A stretch of DNA of 64,000 nucleotides from Nocardioides jishulii (GTDB lineage Bacteria; Actinomycetota; Actinomycetes; Propionibacteriales; Nocardioidaceae). The stretch spans positions 2,108,001 through 2,172,000 of the forward strand of contig NZ_CP040748.1 in the NCBI RefSeq assembly GCF_006007965.1, written 5' to 3'. A program made the position numbers and the translations under genes. Under the pieces are notes generated by a model. The model saw only the letters and a program-made list of their open reading frames with translations, ran no database searches and had not been told where the DNA came from. Of this stretch, positions 22,590 to 31,520 are shown one piece after another (within the stretch, counting starts at the first letter, position 1; every line of letters begins with the position of its first letter).

Positions 22590-25500
22590 GTGGACAGTCT
22601 CTGGCTGCTCCTCGGGGTCGGCGTCCTGGCCGCGACCTTGGCCGACGTGTTCCTGTCGGCCCTCAACTTCGACGAGTCCGGATTCCTCGCCGGCAGGGTG
22701 GCCCGGGTCCAGTGGAGGCTCCTGCGACGGGTGACGCGGCGTCTACCGCGGAGGTGGCGCCCCGCCGCGCTGCGCCAGGTCACCGGCCTCCAGGTCGTCG
22801 TGATGGTCGCGGTCTGGGTCTGCGGAACGATCCTTGGCTACGGACTCATCTACTACTCGCAGATGTCGCCCTCGACCTTCTCGACGAGCGGCGGAGATCG
22901 CGAGCTCAACTTCTTCGACGCGCTCTACTTCAGCGCCGCCCAGCTCGCGACCGTGGGCGGCTCGGTGCTCACGGCCAGCACCGACCCTCTGCGCTTCCTC
23001 AGCATCCTCGAGTCCCTGACAGGAGTGGTGCTGATCTCCCTGATCCTCACGTTCCTGCTCGGGGTCTACGACGTGATCGGCAGCCTCAACACCCTGTGCC
23101 GGCAGTTCTCCAGCGCAGAGCGAGGTGTGGGGTCCGCGGTGGCGAGCCTCGCCCCCCACTTCCACGACGGTCAGGTCGACGGACTCGACAGCCACCTGGA
23201 CGCGGTCTCCGACGCGCTCACGTCCTACATGGACGGCCTCCGCCTGCACCACGCTGCGTACTACTTCCAGAGCGGGCGGGACCAGTTCGCACTGCCCTAC
23301 GCGTTGAGCATGGTCGGTGGCACCATCGGCGCCCTCAACTGGGGCCTCCCCACCGGCCATCCCGCCTCGGTCCAGGCCTCGCTGCCCCCGCTCACCTACC
23401 AGTTCCTGGAGTTCACCGACCAGCTGCAGGACCTACTACGCTGGAGCGACCGGCAGGTGCCCGAGGTCGTCCCCCACGACGTCTTCGCGGCCCACGCCGG
23501 GGACGGGGTGCTCGACTCACCCCGCGACAGGTGGGTGACGACGTTCCTGGGCCTCAATGCCCAGATGGCTCGGCTCGCGGGCGTGGAGCCACTCGCCGAC
23601 ATGGACGACGTCTACCGCCGCTACTCACGGTGGCTCCCCTTCGCCTACCGCTCCCAGAGCACGACGCTCGCGGTGAGCGACGACCTGGACTACCAGCCCT
23701 TGATCGTCACCGACATGCCCGTGTCCGTGCTGCGTGAGCACAGTCCGGTCGTCCTGGAGAGCGTCGAGGTGGTCCCCGGCGTGACCCCCTGGGCCGTCCG
23801 CCAGGACGGGACGAAGGAGGCCCTGCGTCCCGACCTCGGGCTCCACCTCCTGCGCGAGCGCGCGGGCCAGGTCGATCCCGGACACGTCCGGCTGCGTGCC
23901 GCGACCCGGGCACTGCTGGCCTCCGGAGGCACGGTCGCCACGCTCTTCGTGGTCTTCGACGCCCTGGGCGACGACCAGGCCGTCCCCGCCGCCATATTCG
24001 GCGGCTTCGCCGCGATGCTCAGCACGGGGCTGGCCAATGCGCCGGGCCTGCGTGAGCGCCGGCTGGCCAGCCTGGTCGCGATCCTCCCCGTGTGGCTCGT
24101 CCTGCTGCTCGGTGCCCTCACCTCGGGCGAGCCGTGGTGGCGCGCCGCGCTCCTGGTCGTCGTGGCCCTCGCCGGCACCGGCGCCAGGAGGTTCGGCCCC
24201 TTGGCGGGCGCCCTGGGCGGCGTCACGTTCATGACCTTCTACTTCGCCCTCATCCTGCGCCTGGACCTCTCCGACGTGCCCTTCTTCGCCGCTGCGGCGC
24301 TCGTGGGCGTGGTGTGGTCGTACGTGTGCAGCTACGTGCTGCTGCCTGATCGCCCTCTCCACATGCTCCAGCAGGGGGTGGAGGCGTTGACCCACCAGAT
24401 GACCACGTCGGTCGCCACCCTCGTCGACGCCGTCTCCTGGGCGCGTTGGGACCCCGACATCCGTCAGCGCGTGGCCGTCGACATGAAACGTACGCACCGC
24501 ACCGCAGCCTTCGTGGCGGGGCAGCTCGCACGCGAGACCTCCGACACCGAGGCCATCCGGATGGCCGAGGGGTTGCGCCTGCGCGTCTTCGACGCCGAGC
24601 TGGCGATGGTCAACCTCAAGAACGCGGCGCGAGGGGTCACGGGCACGACGCTCTCGCTGCAGACCCGCGGACGCCTGGGGGGCATGTTGGAGACCTTGCG
24701 CGCGGACCTGACGTCACGACTTGCGCAGAGGGAGCCGGGATGGACCGCCGGCCCTCCTGCCCTCGACACGCCCAGCCGTCCGTGGCCGACCGAGGCGTTG
24801 AACCTGGTCAAGGCGGCCCAGGCGTTCCACTCAGCCGTGCTCCTGCTGGCAGCGTGGCAGTCGGACCCCCACGCCGTCGATCCGCTCGACCCCCACGACC
24901 CGGAGGGTGACGCCGCCCTGGCGGACCTGGCCGTGGCTGGCGCCGGCGGAGACGCCGCGAAGGGCAGGTTCCAGCCGTGGACACGCCGATCCGTGCAGAC
25001 GGCCGTGGCCACCGCCTTGTCCCTCGCAGTCGGGGCCGCGATCTCCGGTGCCCACCAGTTCTGGGCCGTGCTCGCCGCCTACCAGACGTTGGGCTCCACG
25101 GACGGGGAGACGCTCTCGAAGGGTTCACGCCGGGTCGCCGGCACCGTGGTCGGGGCCGCTGCCGGTTTCGCGATCGCCACGGTCGGCGGCGGCCGAGGCG
25201 AGATCGTGGTCCCGGTGCTGGCCGTGGCGCTCTTCGCCTCCGTCTACTACCGTCCCGTCGCCAGCGGTGTCGCGACGTTCTGGACCACCCTGATCTTCGC
25301 CGGGATCTACGAGTACCTCGGGCGGCTCACGACGGTGGCGATCGAGCAACGCATCCTCGAGACCTTCCTCGGAGCGATGATCGCGCTGTGCGTCGCGTGG
25401 TGGGTGCTGCCGACGCGCACCAGGAGCCGCATCAACAAGGACATCACGACGCTGACGCGCGACCTCCAGCTCATCCTTTCGGGAAGCTTCGAGCGGCTGA

Positions 25501-25952
25501 CGAGCCGCGAGGAGATCCCACGCAGTGCGGTCCAGAAGCGCCTCCTGGGCATCGACCACCAGGTCCGCGACCTCAACGCGGACGCCGCCCCGTTGCGCCA
25601 CACCATCGGCTCCTACGAGACCGGTGGCATCGAGGCGCTGCTGACAGCCGTGTGGTCACTGACCTCGATCACCCGGGAGCTGGTGCACACGGTGGAGCGC
25701 ACCCGGACCGAGCACCTCGACACGGATGGACCGGACTGGCCGCAGGTGCGGCAGACGATCGAGCAGAACCTCGCCGCGCTGCTGACGGCCCTCTCCGACC
25801 GGGTGCCGGCCGAGGTCGTGACTGACCTCCCCCCGGTGGACGAGGCGACGCTCACCCCGGGCGCGCGTGAGGTCCACGACCTGGCCGACCTGACCAACCA
25901 GACGATCCTCGCCCTCGTCGAGCTGGTCGCCCCGGAGTCGGACGAGGACTGA
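22590..25952 (+). CDS. K+-channel-like pore fused to two FUSC modules
   Basis: Very large membrane protein of 1120 residues. The N-terminal part has three membrane segments (about 3-25, 67-90, 136-160) and, before the last, a pore-loop-like stretch ALYFSAAQLATVGGS (111-125) that matches a two-pore K+ channel domain except that the filter TVGYG reads TVGGS. A helical linker follows (about 165-420). Then come two blocks of clustered membrane helices (about 425-590 and 790-945), each with a cytoplasmic helical segment, as in the FUSC/aromatic-acid-exporter superfamily (AaeB, YccS). Start GTG 22590 has AGGGAGG 6 bases upstream. It lies 57 bases after crcB. Transport substrate unknown; the fusion is unusual to my knowledge. 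Confidence 0.75.
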   Translation: MDSLWLLLGVGVLAATLADVFLSALNFDESGFLAGRVARVQWRLLRRVTRRLPRRWRPAALRQVTGLQVVVMVAVWVCGTILGYGLIYYSQMSPSTFSTSGGDRELNFFDALYFSAAQLATVGGSVLTASTDPLRFLSILESLTGVVLISLILTFLLGVYDVIGSLNTLCRQFSSAERGVGSAVASLAPHFHDGQVDGLDSHLDAVSDALTSYMDGLRLHHAAYYFQSGRDQFALPYALSMVGGTIGALNWGLPTGHPASVQASLPPLTYQFLEFTDQLQDLLRWSDRQVPEVVPHDVFAAHAGDGVLDSPRDRWVTTFLGLNAQMARLAGVEPLADMDDVYRRYSRWLPFAYRSQSTTLAVSDDLDYQPLIVTDMPVSVLREHSPVVLESVEVVPGVTPWAVRQDGTKEALRPDLGLHLLRERAGQVDPGHVRLRAATRALLASGGTVATLFVVFDALGDDQAVPAAIFGGFAAMLSTGLANAPGLRERRLASLVAILPVWLVLLLGALTSGEPWWRAALLVVVALAGTGARRFGPLAGALGGVTFMTFYFALILRLDLSDVPFFAAAALVGVVWSYVCSYVLLPDRPLHMLQQGVEALTHQMTTSVATLVDAVSWARWDPDIRQRVAVDMKRTHRTAAFVAGQLARETSDTEAIRMAEGLRLRVFDAELAMVNLKNAARGVTGTTLSLQTRGRLGGMLETLRADLTSRLAQREPGWTAGPPALDTPSRPWPTEALNLVKAAQAFHSAVLLLAAWQSDPHAVDPLDPHDPEGDAALADLAVAGAGGDAAKGRFQPWTRRSVQTAVATALSLAVGAAISGAHQFWAVLAAYQTLGSTDGETLSKGSRRVAGTVVGAAAGFAIATVGGGRGEIVVPVLAVALFASVYYRPVASGVATFWTTLIFAGIYEYLGRLTTVAIEQRILETFLGAMIALCVAWWVLPTRTRSRINKDITTLTRDLQLILSGSFERLTSREEIPRSAVQKRLLGIDHQVRDLNADAAPLRHTIGSYETGGIEALLTAVWSLTSITRELVHTVERTRTEHLDTDGPDWPQVRQTIEQNLAALLTALSDRVPAEVVTDLPPVDEATLTPGAREVHDLADLTNQTILALVELVAPESDED

Positions 25953-26003
25953 CGGCCCGCGCTGCCGCTCGAGCCCTCGGCGAGGCGGCGTGCGCCCGCG
26001 CAC

Positions 26004-26041
26004 GCAGACGGGACCCGGCCGTACGGCCGGGTCCCGTCTGC
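26004..26041. terminator. Bidirectional terminator, perfect 17-bp stem
   Basis: A perfect 38-base inverted repeat (17-base arms starting GCAGACGGGACCCGG, central GTAC) lies between the convergent FUSC-fusion and DUF1269 genes, 51 and 17 bases from their stops. No U tract. Confidence 0.75.
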
Positions 26042-26058
26042 CTGCTGGGGCTGTCCGC

Positions 26059-26562
26059 TCAGGCCTCGTCCCCCTCCTCGACGACCTTGCGGAGCTTCGC
26101 CTCTTCCTCGCTCGAGAGGTTGGTCTGGATCAGCTCACCGTGGATGCCCTGCGAGCGCAGCTCCTCGTGCACCCGGTCCAGGACGGCGCCCGCCGACAGG
26201 ACGAAGAGGGCCGAGGTGCCTGGGGTGACCTTCGCCCGCACGTCCTTGATGAAGTCGTCGTTGATGCCGACGTCGGTCAGCGCGCCGATGAGCGCCCCCG
26301 AGGCAGCGCCCACGGCCAGACCGATGATCGGGATGAAGAAGATGATGCCGAAGAGGAGGCCCCAGAACATGCCGCCCAGCAGTCCCGGCCCGAGGAGGTC
26401 GTTGGCCTGCCGCGTCTTGGGCTTCTTCTTTCCCTCCGGCCACGACACGGTGGCAGCGTCGAGCACCTGGATGAGTTCCTGGCCCTGAAGCCTGATCAGG
26501 GCGTCCTCGGCCTTCTGCGCCCCTTCCGGGGTGTCGAACTTCCACACTGTCAGAGTTGCCAC
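26059..26562 (-). CDS. DUF1269 family membrane protein
   Basis: Protein of 167 residues. An N-terminal soluble alpha/beta part (about 1-55) is followed by a long glycine-rich hydrophobic stretch (about 58-95, LLGGMFWGLLFGIIFF...GALIGALTD) and a C-terminal part with GTSALFVL and HEELRSQG, the layout of DUF1269. Such proteins are widespread in actinobacterial stress regulons; biochemical role unknown. Start ATG 26562 has TAGGAG 7 bases upstream. Divergent from the SPFH gene; DosR-like boxes lie between them. Confidence 0.88.
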   Translation of the reverse strand: MATLTVWKFDTPEGAQKAEDALIRLQGQELIQVLDAATVSWPEGKKKPKTRQANDLLGPGLLGGMFWGLLFGIIFFIPIIGLAVGAASGALIGALTDVGINDDFIKDVRAKVTPGTSALFVLSAGAVLDRVHEELRSQGIHGELIQTNLSSEEEAKLRKVVEEGDEA

Positions 26563-26645
26563 GTCGAGCTCCTACGTCGTTGTCGGTCTCAGCGGCCACC
26601 GGTGTGGCCACGCAATTCGACGCTAGGTCGATCGCCTTCCACCCC

Positions 26646-26691
26646 ACAGGGACCAAGGACCCGGGTCAACCGGGCCTTTGGGACTCGCGGA
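26646..26691. promoter_or_regulatory. Two DosR-like boxes between divergent DUF1269 and SPFH genes
   Basis: Core GGGACCAAGGACCC at 26649-26662 matches 11 of 14 bases of the DosR core GGGACTWWAGTCCC. A weaker copy, GGGCCTTTGGGACT, starts at 26672, 23 bases (about two helical turns) away. Because a DevR-like regulator is encoded at 9618-10334, this is a plausible target region. Sequence match only. Confidence 0.4.
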
Positions 26692-26848
26692 GCTGGCGGT
26701 CGGGGCGCCCGCGACGGCCCGTCACGAGCGGGAACCTCGTCGCGCGGGGGCCATGTCCAGTTCCGCCCTCACCGGTGGTCTTCCACGGCTAGGGTGTGGC
26801 GCGAACCAGGTCAGCGGCACAGGTCAGCTGCACAGGCGAAGGGCAACC

Positions 26849-28042
26849 ATGGGACTCATCCAAGCAGCAGTAGGCGCCATCGGCGGCAGCCTCGCGGACC
26901 AGTGGAAGGACTTCTACACCGTCCCCGACGGGCTCCCGCCGACGGCGGCCCTCTTCGCCGCAGTCCCCCGCGGCACCAACGCCGGGCGAGGGTCCAACAC
27001 CAAGGGCTCCGACGGCGTCATCACCAACGGCAGCCGGATCGTCGTCCCCGAGGGCTACGGCCTGGTCCTCATGCAGGAGGGAGCCATCACCGGTTTCGCC
27101 GCGCAGGCGGGGGCGTACGAGTGGAGCTCCGAGGCCCAGGACTCGGAGTCGATCTTTGCCGGCAACGGCATCGTGAGCCCCCTCGTCACCACCTCGTGGG
27201 AGCGTTTCAAGTTCGGCGGACGCCCGAGCTCGCAGCAGCGCGCCTACTTCGTGGCGCTCAAGGAGCTGCCCAACAACCGCTTCGGCACCCAGTCGGAGAT
27301 CTACTGGGACGACGCGTACATGAACGCCCAGGTGGGCGCGGTCACCCGCGGCACCTACACCCTGCGCATCACCGACCCGATCCTCTTCGTGAAGGCCTTC
27401 GTGCCGGCCTCCTACCTGGAGCCGGGCCGGGTCTTCGACTTCACCGACCTGGACAACGACGCCGCCTCACAGCTCTTCAACGAGGTCGTCGGCTCCCTGG
27501 CGCCCGCGTTCTCGATGTACACCAACGACCCCTCCAAGGGGAACCGCATCACCAAGATCCAGCAGGACTCGGTGGGGTTCGCCCAGAGCCTCTCCGCGGC
27601 GGTGGAGACCAACTACCAGTGGAGCACCGCCCGTGGCCTGGAGATCGTCTCGGTGGCGATCGTCTCCATCGAGTACGACGAGTCGACCCGGGAGCTGCTG
27701 CGCAACGTGCAGCGCGCCGACGCCCTCGCCGGCGCCCGCGGCAACTCCAACCTCCAGGCCTCGGTCGCGGCCGGCTTCGAGTCCGCAGGTGAGAATGCCG
27801 GCCCCGGTGGCCTCATCGGCATGGGCATGGCAGCTGGCTCCGCCGGCATCGGGGGCCTGCAGCAGCCGGTGCCCGGGGTAGGGGCCCAGTCGGTTCCCGC
27901 GGCTCCCGCGGCTCCCCCGGCTCCCACACCTCCCGCCGAGGATCCGGTCGCCACGTTGACCCGGGCCAAGGAGATGCTCGACGCCGGCCTGATCACCCAG
28001 GAGGACTACGACGCAGCGAAGGCCAAGGCATTGGGTCTCTGA
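26849..28042 (+). CDS. SPFH-domain protein with C-terminal SHOCT motif (YdjI-like)
   Basis: Protein of 397 residues resembling the SPFH/virion-core-like protein YdjI of Bacillus. A short amphipathic N-terminus (GLIQAAVGAIGGSLADQWKD) precedes the band-7-type domain (about 20-320). A Gly-rich then Pro/Ala-rich linker (about 310-365) leads to a C-terminal SHOCT-like hairpin (LTRAKEMLDAGLITQEDYDAAKAKAL, given here as its key pattern LDAGLIT-EDYDAAKA at about 375-393). Start ATG 26849 gives the family N-terminus. Followed by the zinc-ribbon gene and a small membrane protein gene in the same order as in related loci. Probable membrane-integrity or scaffold function. Confidence 0.85.
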   Translation: MGLIQAAVGAIGGSLADQWKDFYTVPDGLPPTAALFAAVPRGTNAGRGSNTKGSDGVITNGSRIVVPEGYGLVLMQEGAITGFAAQAGAYEWSSEAQDSESIFAGNGIVSPLVTTSWERFKFGGRPSSQQRAYFVALKELPNNRFGTQSEIYWDDAYMNAQVGAVTRGTYTLRITDPILFVKAFVPASYLEPGRVFDFTDLDNDAASQLFNEVVGSLAPAFSMYTNDPSKGNRITKIQQDSVGFAQSLSAAVETNYQWSTARGLEIVSVAIVSIEYDESTRELLRNVQRADALAGARGNSNLQASVAAGFESAGENAGPGGLIGMGMAAGSAGIGGLQQPVPGVGAQSVPAAPAAPPAPTPPAEDPVATLTRAKEMLDAGLITQEDYDAAKAKALGL

Positions 28043-28102
28043 CCGACGCCGACTGACCGACCCCACGCTGACCTGTCCTGACGAGCCTGCCTGGAGACCC
28101 TG

Positions 28103-29341
28103 ATGACAGCCCACGGGAGCGCGCCCGAACCGCCGATCGCCGACACCAGCACTGCACAGCAGCGGGAGGCTGATGCCGGTACGCCTGTGGTCGACACCGC
28201 CAACGCGTGGCTCGACGACGGCGTCAACCGCTGCGCCAGGTGCGGCTCCACCGAGATCCAGCTCCGGGTCTCGACCGGCCACCTGGTCTGCCTCTTCTGC
28301 CGTCACGAGTGGACCGAGGCCCACATCGAGCCGCTCGTGGCGGGCGAGGGGTCCCTGCGTGACCTCACCGGAACCGTGATCGCCTCCGGGGCCACCGACC
28401 TGGTCGCCGACGACGGCATGCTCACCATGAAGTGTTCCGGCTGTGGCGCCGAGGTGGTGGTCAACACCGCGGAGGCCACCTCCTCGCGGTGCCACTGGTG
28501 CCGTCACCTCCTGACTGTCAACGAGCAGGTCCCCAACGGGGCGGTGCCCGACGCGGTGCTCCCCTTCAGCGTGACCAGGGACCAAGCCGTCGAGCACATC
28601 AAGCTGTTCGCTCAGAAGCGGCGTACGTTCGCACATCGACGCTTCGTCAAGGAGTTCACCCCCGGCAACGTCGTGGGGGTCTACCTCCCCTACATGGTCG
28701 TCGACAGCAACGCGTCGGGCGACGTGCACGGCGTCGGGGAGGTCGAGACGCGGCAGTACACCCGCGGCACCGGCGACAACAAGCGCACCGTGTACGACGC
28801 CGACGTCCACCGCGTCGAGCGCCACGTCGACCTCACCGTCGACGACCTGACTCTGGAGTCGTCGACCGAGCGCGCCCACATGAACGCCTTCGTCAACACC
28901 AACAACGTGATCAACACGATCCTCCCGTTCGACACGAAGAACGCCGTGCAGTGGAACGCCAGCTACCTCGTCGGCTACACCTCCGAGCGTCGCGACGCCG
29001 ACGTCGCTGCGCTGGTGCCCGAGCTCGAGGACCAACTGCTCTCGATCGTCCGCTCGCAGGTGCAGTCGTCGGTGAAGACGTACGACCGTGGCGTGCGCTG
29101 GGAGGGCGAACGCCTCGAGGTCCACGGCACCCGGTGGGTCTCGATGTACCTCCCGGTCTGGCTGTACTCGTACTACCACGACGAGGGAGGCACCCCGATG
29201 GTGCACTACATCGCCGTCAACGGCCGCACGGGCGAGACGATGGGCAGCGTGCCGGTCTCGCAGTGGCGCCTCGTCACCGCTGCCCTGGTCACCGGCACCG
29301 TGCTGGAGAGCATCGTCATCGCAATGCTGGGGCTGTGGTGA
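28103..29341 (+). CDS. TFIIB-type zinc-ribbon membrane protein (YdjJ-like)
   Basis: Protein of 412 residues with two N-terminal zinc ribbons: CARCG ... CLFC (about 44-66) and CSGCG ... CHWC (about 111-135). A beta-rich domain follows and one C-terminal membrane segment (about 392-410). The pair of SPFH plus zinc-ribbon membrane protein corresponds to the ydjI/ydjJ-type module found near phage-shock genes. Start ATG 28103 has TGGAGA 7 bases upstream. Its stop overlaps the next gene (GTGA). Function unknown; probably anchors or clients the SPFH scaffold. Confidence 0.82.
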   Translation: MTAHGSAPEPPIADTSTAQQREADAGTPVVDTANAWLDDGVNRCARCGSTEIQLRVSTGHLVCLFCRHEWTEAHIEPLVAGEGSLRDLTGTVIASGATDLVADDGMLTMKCSGCGAEVVVNTAEATSSRCHWCRHLLTVNEQVPNGAVPDAVLPFSVTRDQAVEHIKLFAQKRRTFAHRRFVKEFTPGNVVGVYLPYMVVDSNASGDVHGVGEVETRQYTRGTGDNKRTVYDADVHRVERHVDLTVDDLTLESSTERAHMNAFVNTNNVINTILPFDTKNAVQWNASYLVGYTSERRDADVAALVPELEDQLLSIVRSQVQSSVKTYDRGVRWEGERLEVHGTRWVSMYLPVWLYSYYHDEGGTPMVHYIAVNGRTGETMGSVPVSQWRLVTAALVTGTVLESIVIAMLGLW

Positions 29342-29628
29342 ACGCCGCGTTGCTGGCGGCGTACGCCGTCGAGGTGCACGCGGAGTCAGGCACGCCGTGG
29401 GTCCTGCTGCTCGCCGGTCCGGCCGGTGCGGTCGCCGTCTACTGGACCCTCTTCCGCTACTACCGCAACACCGACAAGTCCCACTCGTTCGAGCGGGAGA
29501 CGCTCATCGAGGCCATGCCGGTCACCGGGCAGGACCCCAAGATCGACACCGTCCGCGGCACGGAGCGACGTGAGGTCAGGGGCAACAACGTCTCCGAGCA
29601 CCGCCAGCGGGTGCAGCGGCTCCCGTGA
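29338..29628 (+). CDS. Small membrane protein, third gene of the SPFH module
   Basis: Protein of 96 residues with two hydrophobic stretches (about 2-12 and 18-38) and a charged cytoplasmic tail containing RYYRNTDKSHSFERET and a C-terminal basic segment. Start GTG 29338 overlaps the zinc-ribbon gene stop by 4 bases, so it is translated with it. No named family. Its constant position suggests it belongs to the same membrane complex. Ends 4 bases before the convergent P-type ATPase gene. Confidence 0.7.
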   Translation: MNAALLAAYAVEVHAESGTPWVLLLAGPAGAVAVYWTLFRYYRNTDKSHSFERETLIEAMPVTGQDPKIDTVRGTERREVRGNNVSEHRQRVQRLP

Positions 29629-29632
29629 CGCC

Positions 29633-31516
29633 CTAGCTGGTGGCGGGGCTTGGCCGTAGTCGGCGGTGCAGGCCGAGGGCTCGCAGCGCGGACAGGATCG
29701 CCACCAGGTCGACGACCTCCTGGAGCAACGCACCCACGACGGCCGGCAGGTAGCCGAACGCCGCCACCAGCATCAGGACGATCGAGATCGAGATCCCCAG
29801 CCAGATCGACTGGAGCGCCACCCGGACCGTGCCTCGGGAGAGCTCCACCACGGTGGCCACCCGGGCGACGTCGTCGGAGGTGACGACTGCCGAGGCCGAC
29901 TCGCTGGCAGCGCTCGCCCCGCGCCCGGCCAACGCGATCCCCACGTCGGCGGCAGCGAGGACCGGCGCGTCGTTGATCCCGTCGCCCACCATCAGCACCG
30001 GGCGAGGCTGCATGGCGTGCACCACCTCGACCTTGCGCTGTGGAGTCATCTCGGCCTGGACCGTCTCGATCCCCACCGCGTCCGCGACGGAGCGGGCCGT
30101 CGGGGCGACGTCACCGGTCACGAGGGCGACCTGGGCGACCCCCAGCTCCCTCAGCCGCTGCACCGTCCGAGGGGCCTCGACCCGCACGGGGTCGGAGAGG
30201 ACGATGACCCCGGCCTCCTCGCCGTCCACCGAGACGTAGACAGCCGTCTCACCACCCTCGAGGGCAGGGCGCTCGAGCGGGCCGACGGCCTCCTCGATGA
30301 AGCGGGGCTTGCCGACCCGCACCGAGGAGCCGTCGACGAGGTGGGCCAGGACCCCGTTGGTCGCGAGCTCCTCAGCGGACTCCACGTGGGGCAGGGCAAC
30401 TCCCTGCCGGCGGGCCGCCTCGACGACGGGTGAGGCGAAGACGTGCATCGAGTACTGCTCGGCAGCGGCAGCCAGGGACAACGTGTCACCGGCGGAGCGG
30501 CTCCTCGCGATGACCCGGGAGACCTCGGGACGGCCCTGGGTGAGCGTGCCGGTCTTGTCGAACGCGACCGACCGCACCCGGGCGAGCGTCTCCAGGACAC
30601 CACCGTCCTTGACGATGACGTTCACCTTCGCGGCAGAGCTCATGCCCCCCATGAACGCGACCGGCGCCGCGATGAGCAGGGGGCACGGGGTGGCGACGAC
30701 GAGCACCTCCGCGAACCGCACCGGGTCACCACTGACGTACCAGGCAACCCCGGCGATCAGCAACGACAGGGCGGTGAAGGGGACGGCGTAGCGGTCGGCC
30801 AGTCGCACCATCGGAGCCCGGGAGGCGACCGCGCCCTCGACGAGCTGGACGATGCTCGCGTACTGGGAGTCGTGGGCAGTCCGGGTGGCCCGCATGGTGA
30901 ACGTGCCGGTGCCGTTCGTCGTGCCCGAGAGCAGCGTCGCGCCGGCCGCGTACGTCACGGGCACGGGCTCGCCGGTGACCGACGACTCGTCGATGACCGC
31001 CCGCTCGGAGAGCAGGACGCCGTCGACGGGCAGGATCTCCGAGGAGCGGACGAGCAGCTCGTCGCCCACCGCCACCTCGTCCACGGGGACCTCGACGACG
31101 TCACCACTGCGAGGGTCGACCCGTCGGGCGTACGACGGAGCCCGGCGCAGCAACGTGTCGAGCTCATGGGTCGCGCGGCGGGCTGCCCACGCCTCCAGCG
31201 CCTCACCGCCGGTGAGCATGACGGCGATGATCAAGCCCGCCACGTACTCCTCCACGGCCAAGGTCGCCGCCATGGCGATCACCGCCAGGAGGTCGAGGCC
31301 CCAGCGGCCCGCCATCAGGTCACGCACCATGTCGACGGCGGTGACGACGATGACGATGCCGAGCACCCCGTAGGCCGTCGTGGCCAGCACCGCGGAGGCG
31401 TCCAGCGCCCAGGCGGCCACACCGACCACCAGGCCCACTCCAGCGATGAGGATCAGCAACTGGCTGCGCGTGAAGCGCGGGGTCACGCGGCCCGGGGCTC
31501 GCCCACCGGCGGTCAT
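29633..31516 (-). CDS. P1B-type metal-transporting ATPase with TPC motif
   Basis: Heavy-metal export pump of 627 residues without an N-terminal metal-binding domain. Landmarks: actuator TGEPVP (about 181-186), transmembrane metal motif TPC (276-278), phosphorylation DKTGT (Asp320), and hinge GDGINDAP. The usual Ser-Glu-His-Pro pair of the nucleotide domain is replaced by SMHVFASP. The last helix reads QEVVDLVAILSALRAL. TPC plus this helix recalls the P1B-5 group linked to nickel or iron; that subgroup call is inference. Start ATG 31516 is 4 bases after the stop of a 57-residue zinc-ribbon gene. Confidence 0.85.
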   Translation of the reverse strand: MTAGGRAPGRVTPRFTRSQLLILIAGVGLVVGVAAWALDASAVLATTAYGVLGIVIVVTAVDMVRDLMAGRWGLDLLAVIAMAATLAVEEYVAGLIIAVMLTGGEALEAWAARRATHELDTLLRRAPSYARRVDPRSGDVVEVPVDEVAVGDELLVRSSEILPVDGVLLSERAVIDESSVTGEPVPVTYAAGATLLSGTTNGTGTFTMRATRTAHDSQYASIVQLVEGAVASRAPMVRLADRYAVPFTALSLLIAGVAWYVSGDPVRFAEVLVVATPCPLLIAAPVAFMGGMSSAAKVNVIVKDGGVLETLARVRSVAFDKTGTLTQGRPEVSRVIARSRSAGDTLSLAAAAEQYSMHVFASPVVEAARRQGVALPHVESAEELATNGVLAHLVDGSSVRVGKPRFIEEAVGPLERPALEGGETAVYVSVDGEEAGVIVLSDPVRVEAPRTVQRLRELGVAQVALVTGDVAPTARSVADAVGIETVQAEMTPQRKVEVVHAMQPRPVLMVGDGINDAPVLAAADVGIALAGRGASAASESASAVVTSDDVARVATVVELSRGTVRVALQSIWLGISISIVLMLVAAFGYLPAVVGALLQEVVDLVAILSALRALGLHRRLRPSPATS

Positions 31517-31520
31517 GTCG

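Noticed and set aside
29633..31516. Copper or zinc specificity of the P1B ATPase
   Set aside because: The CPC/CPH motifs expected for these are absent; the site reads TPC, so only a generic metal ATPase is called.
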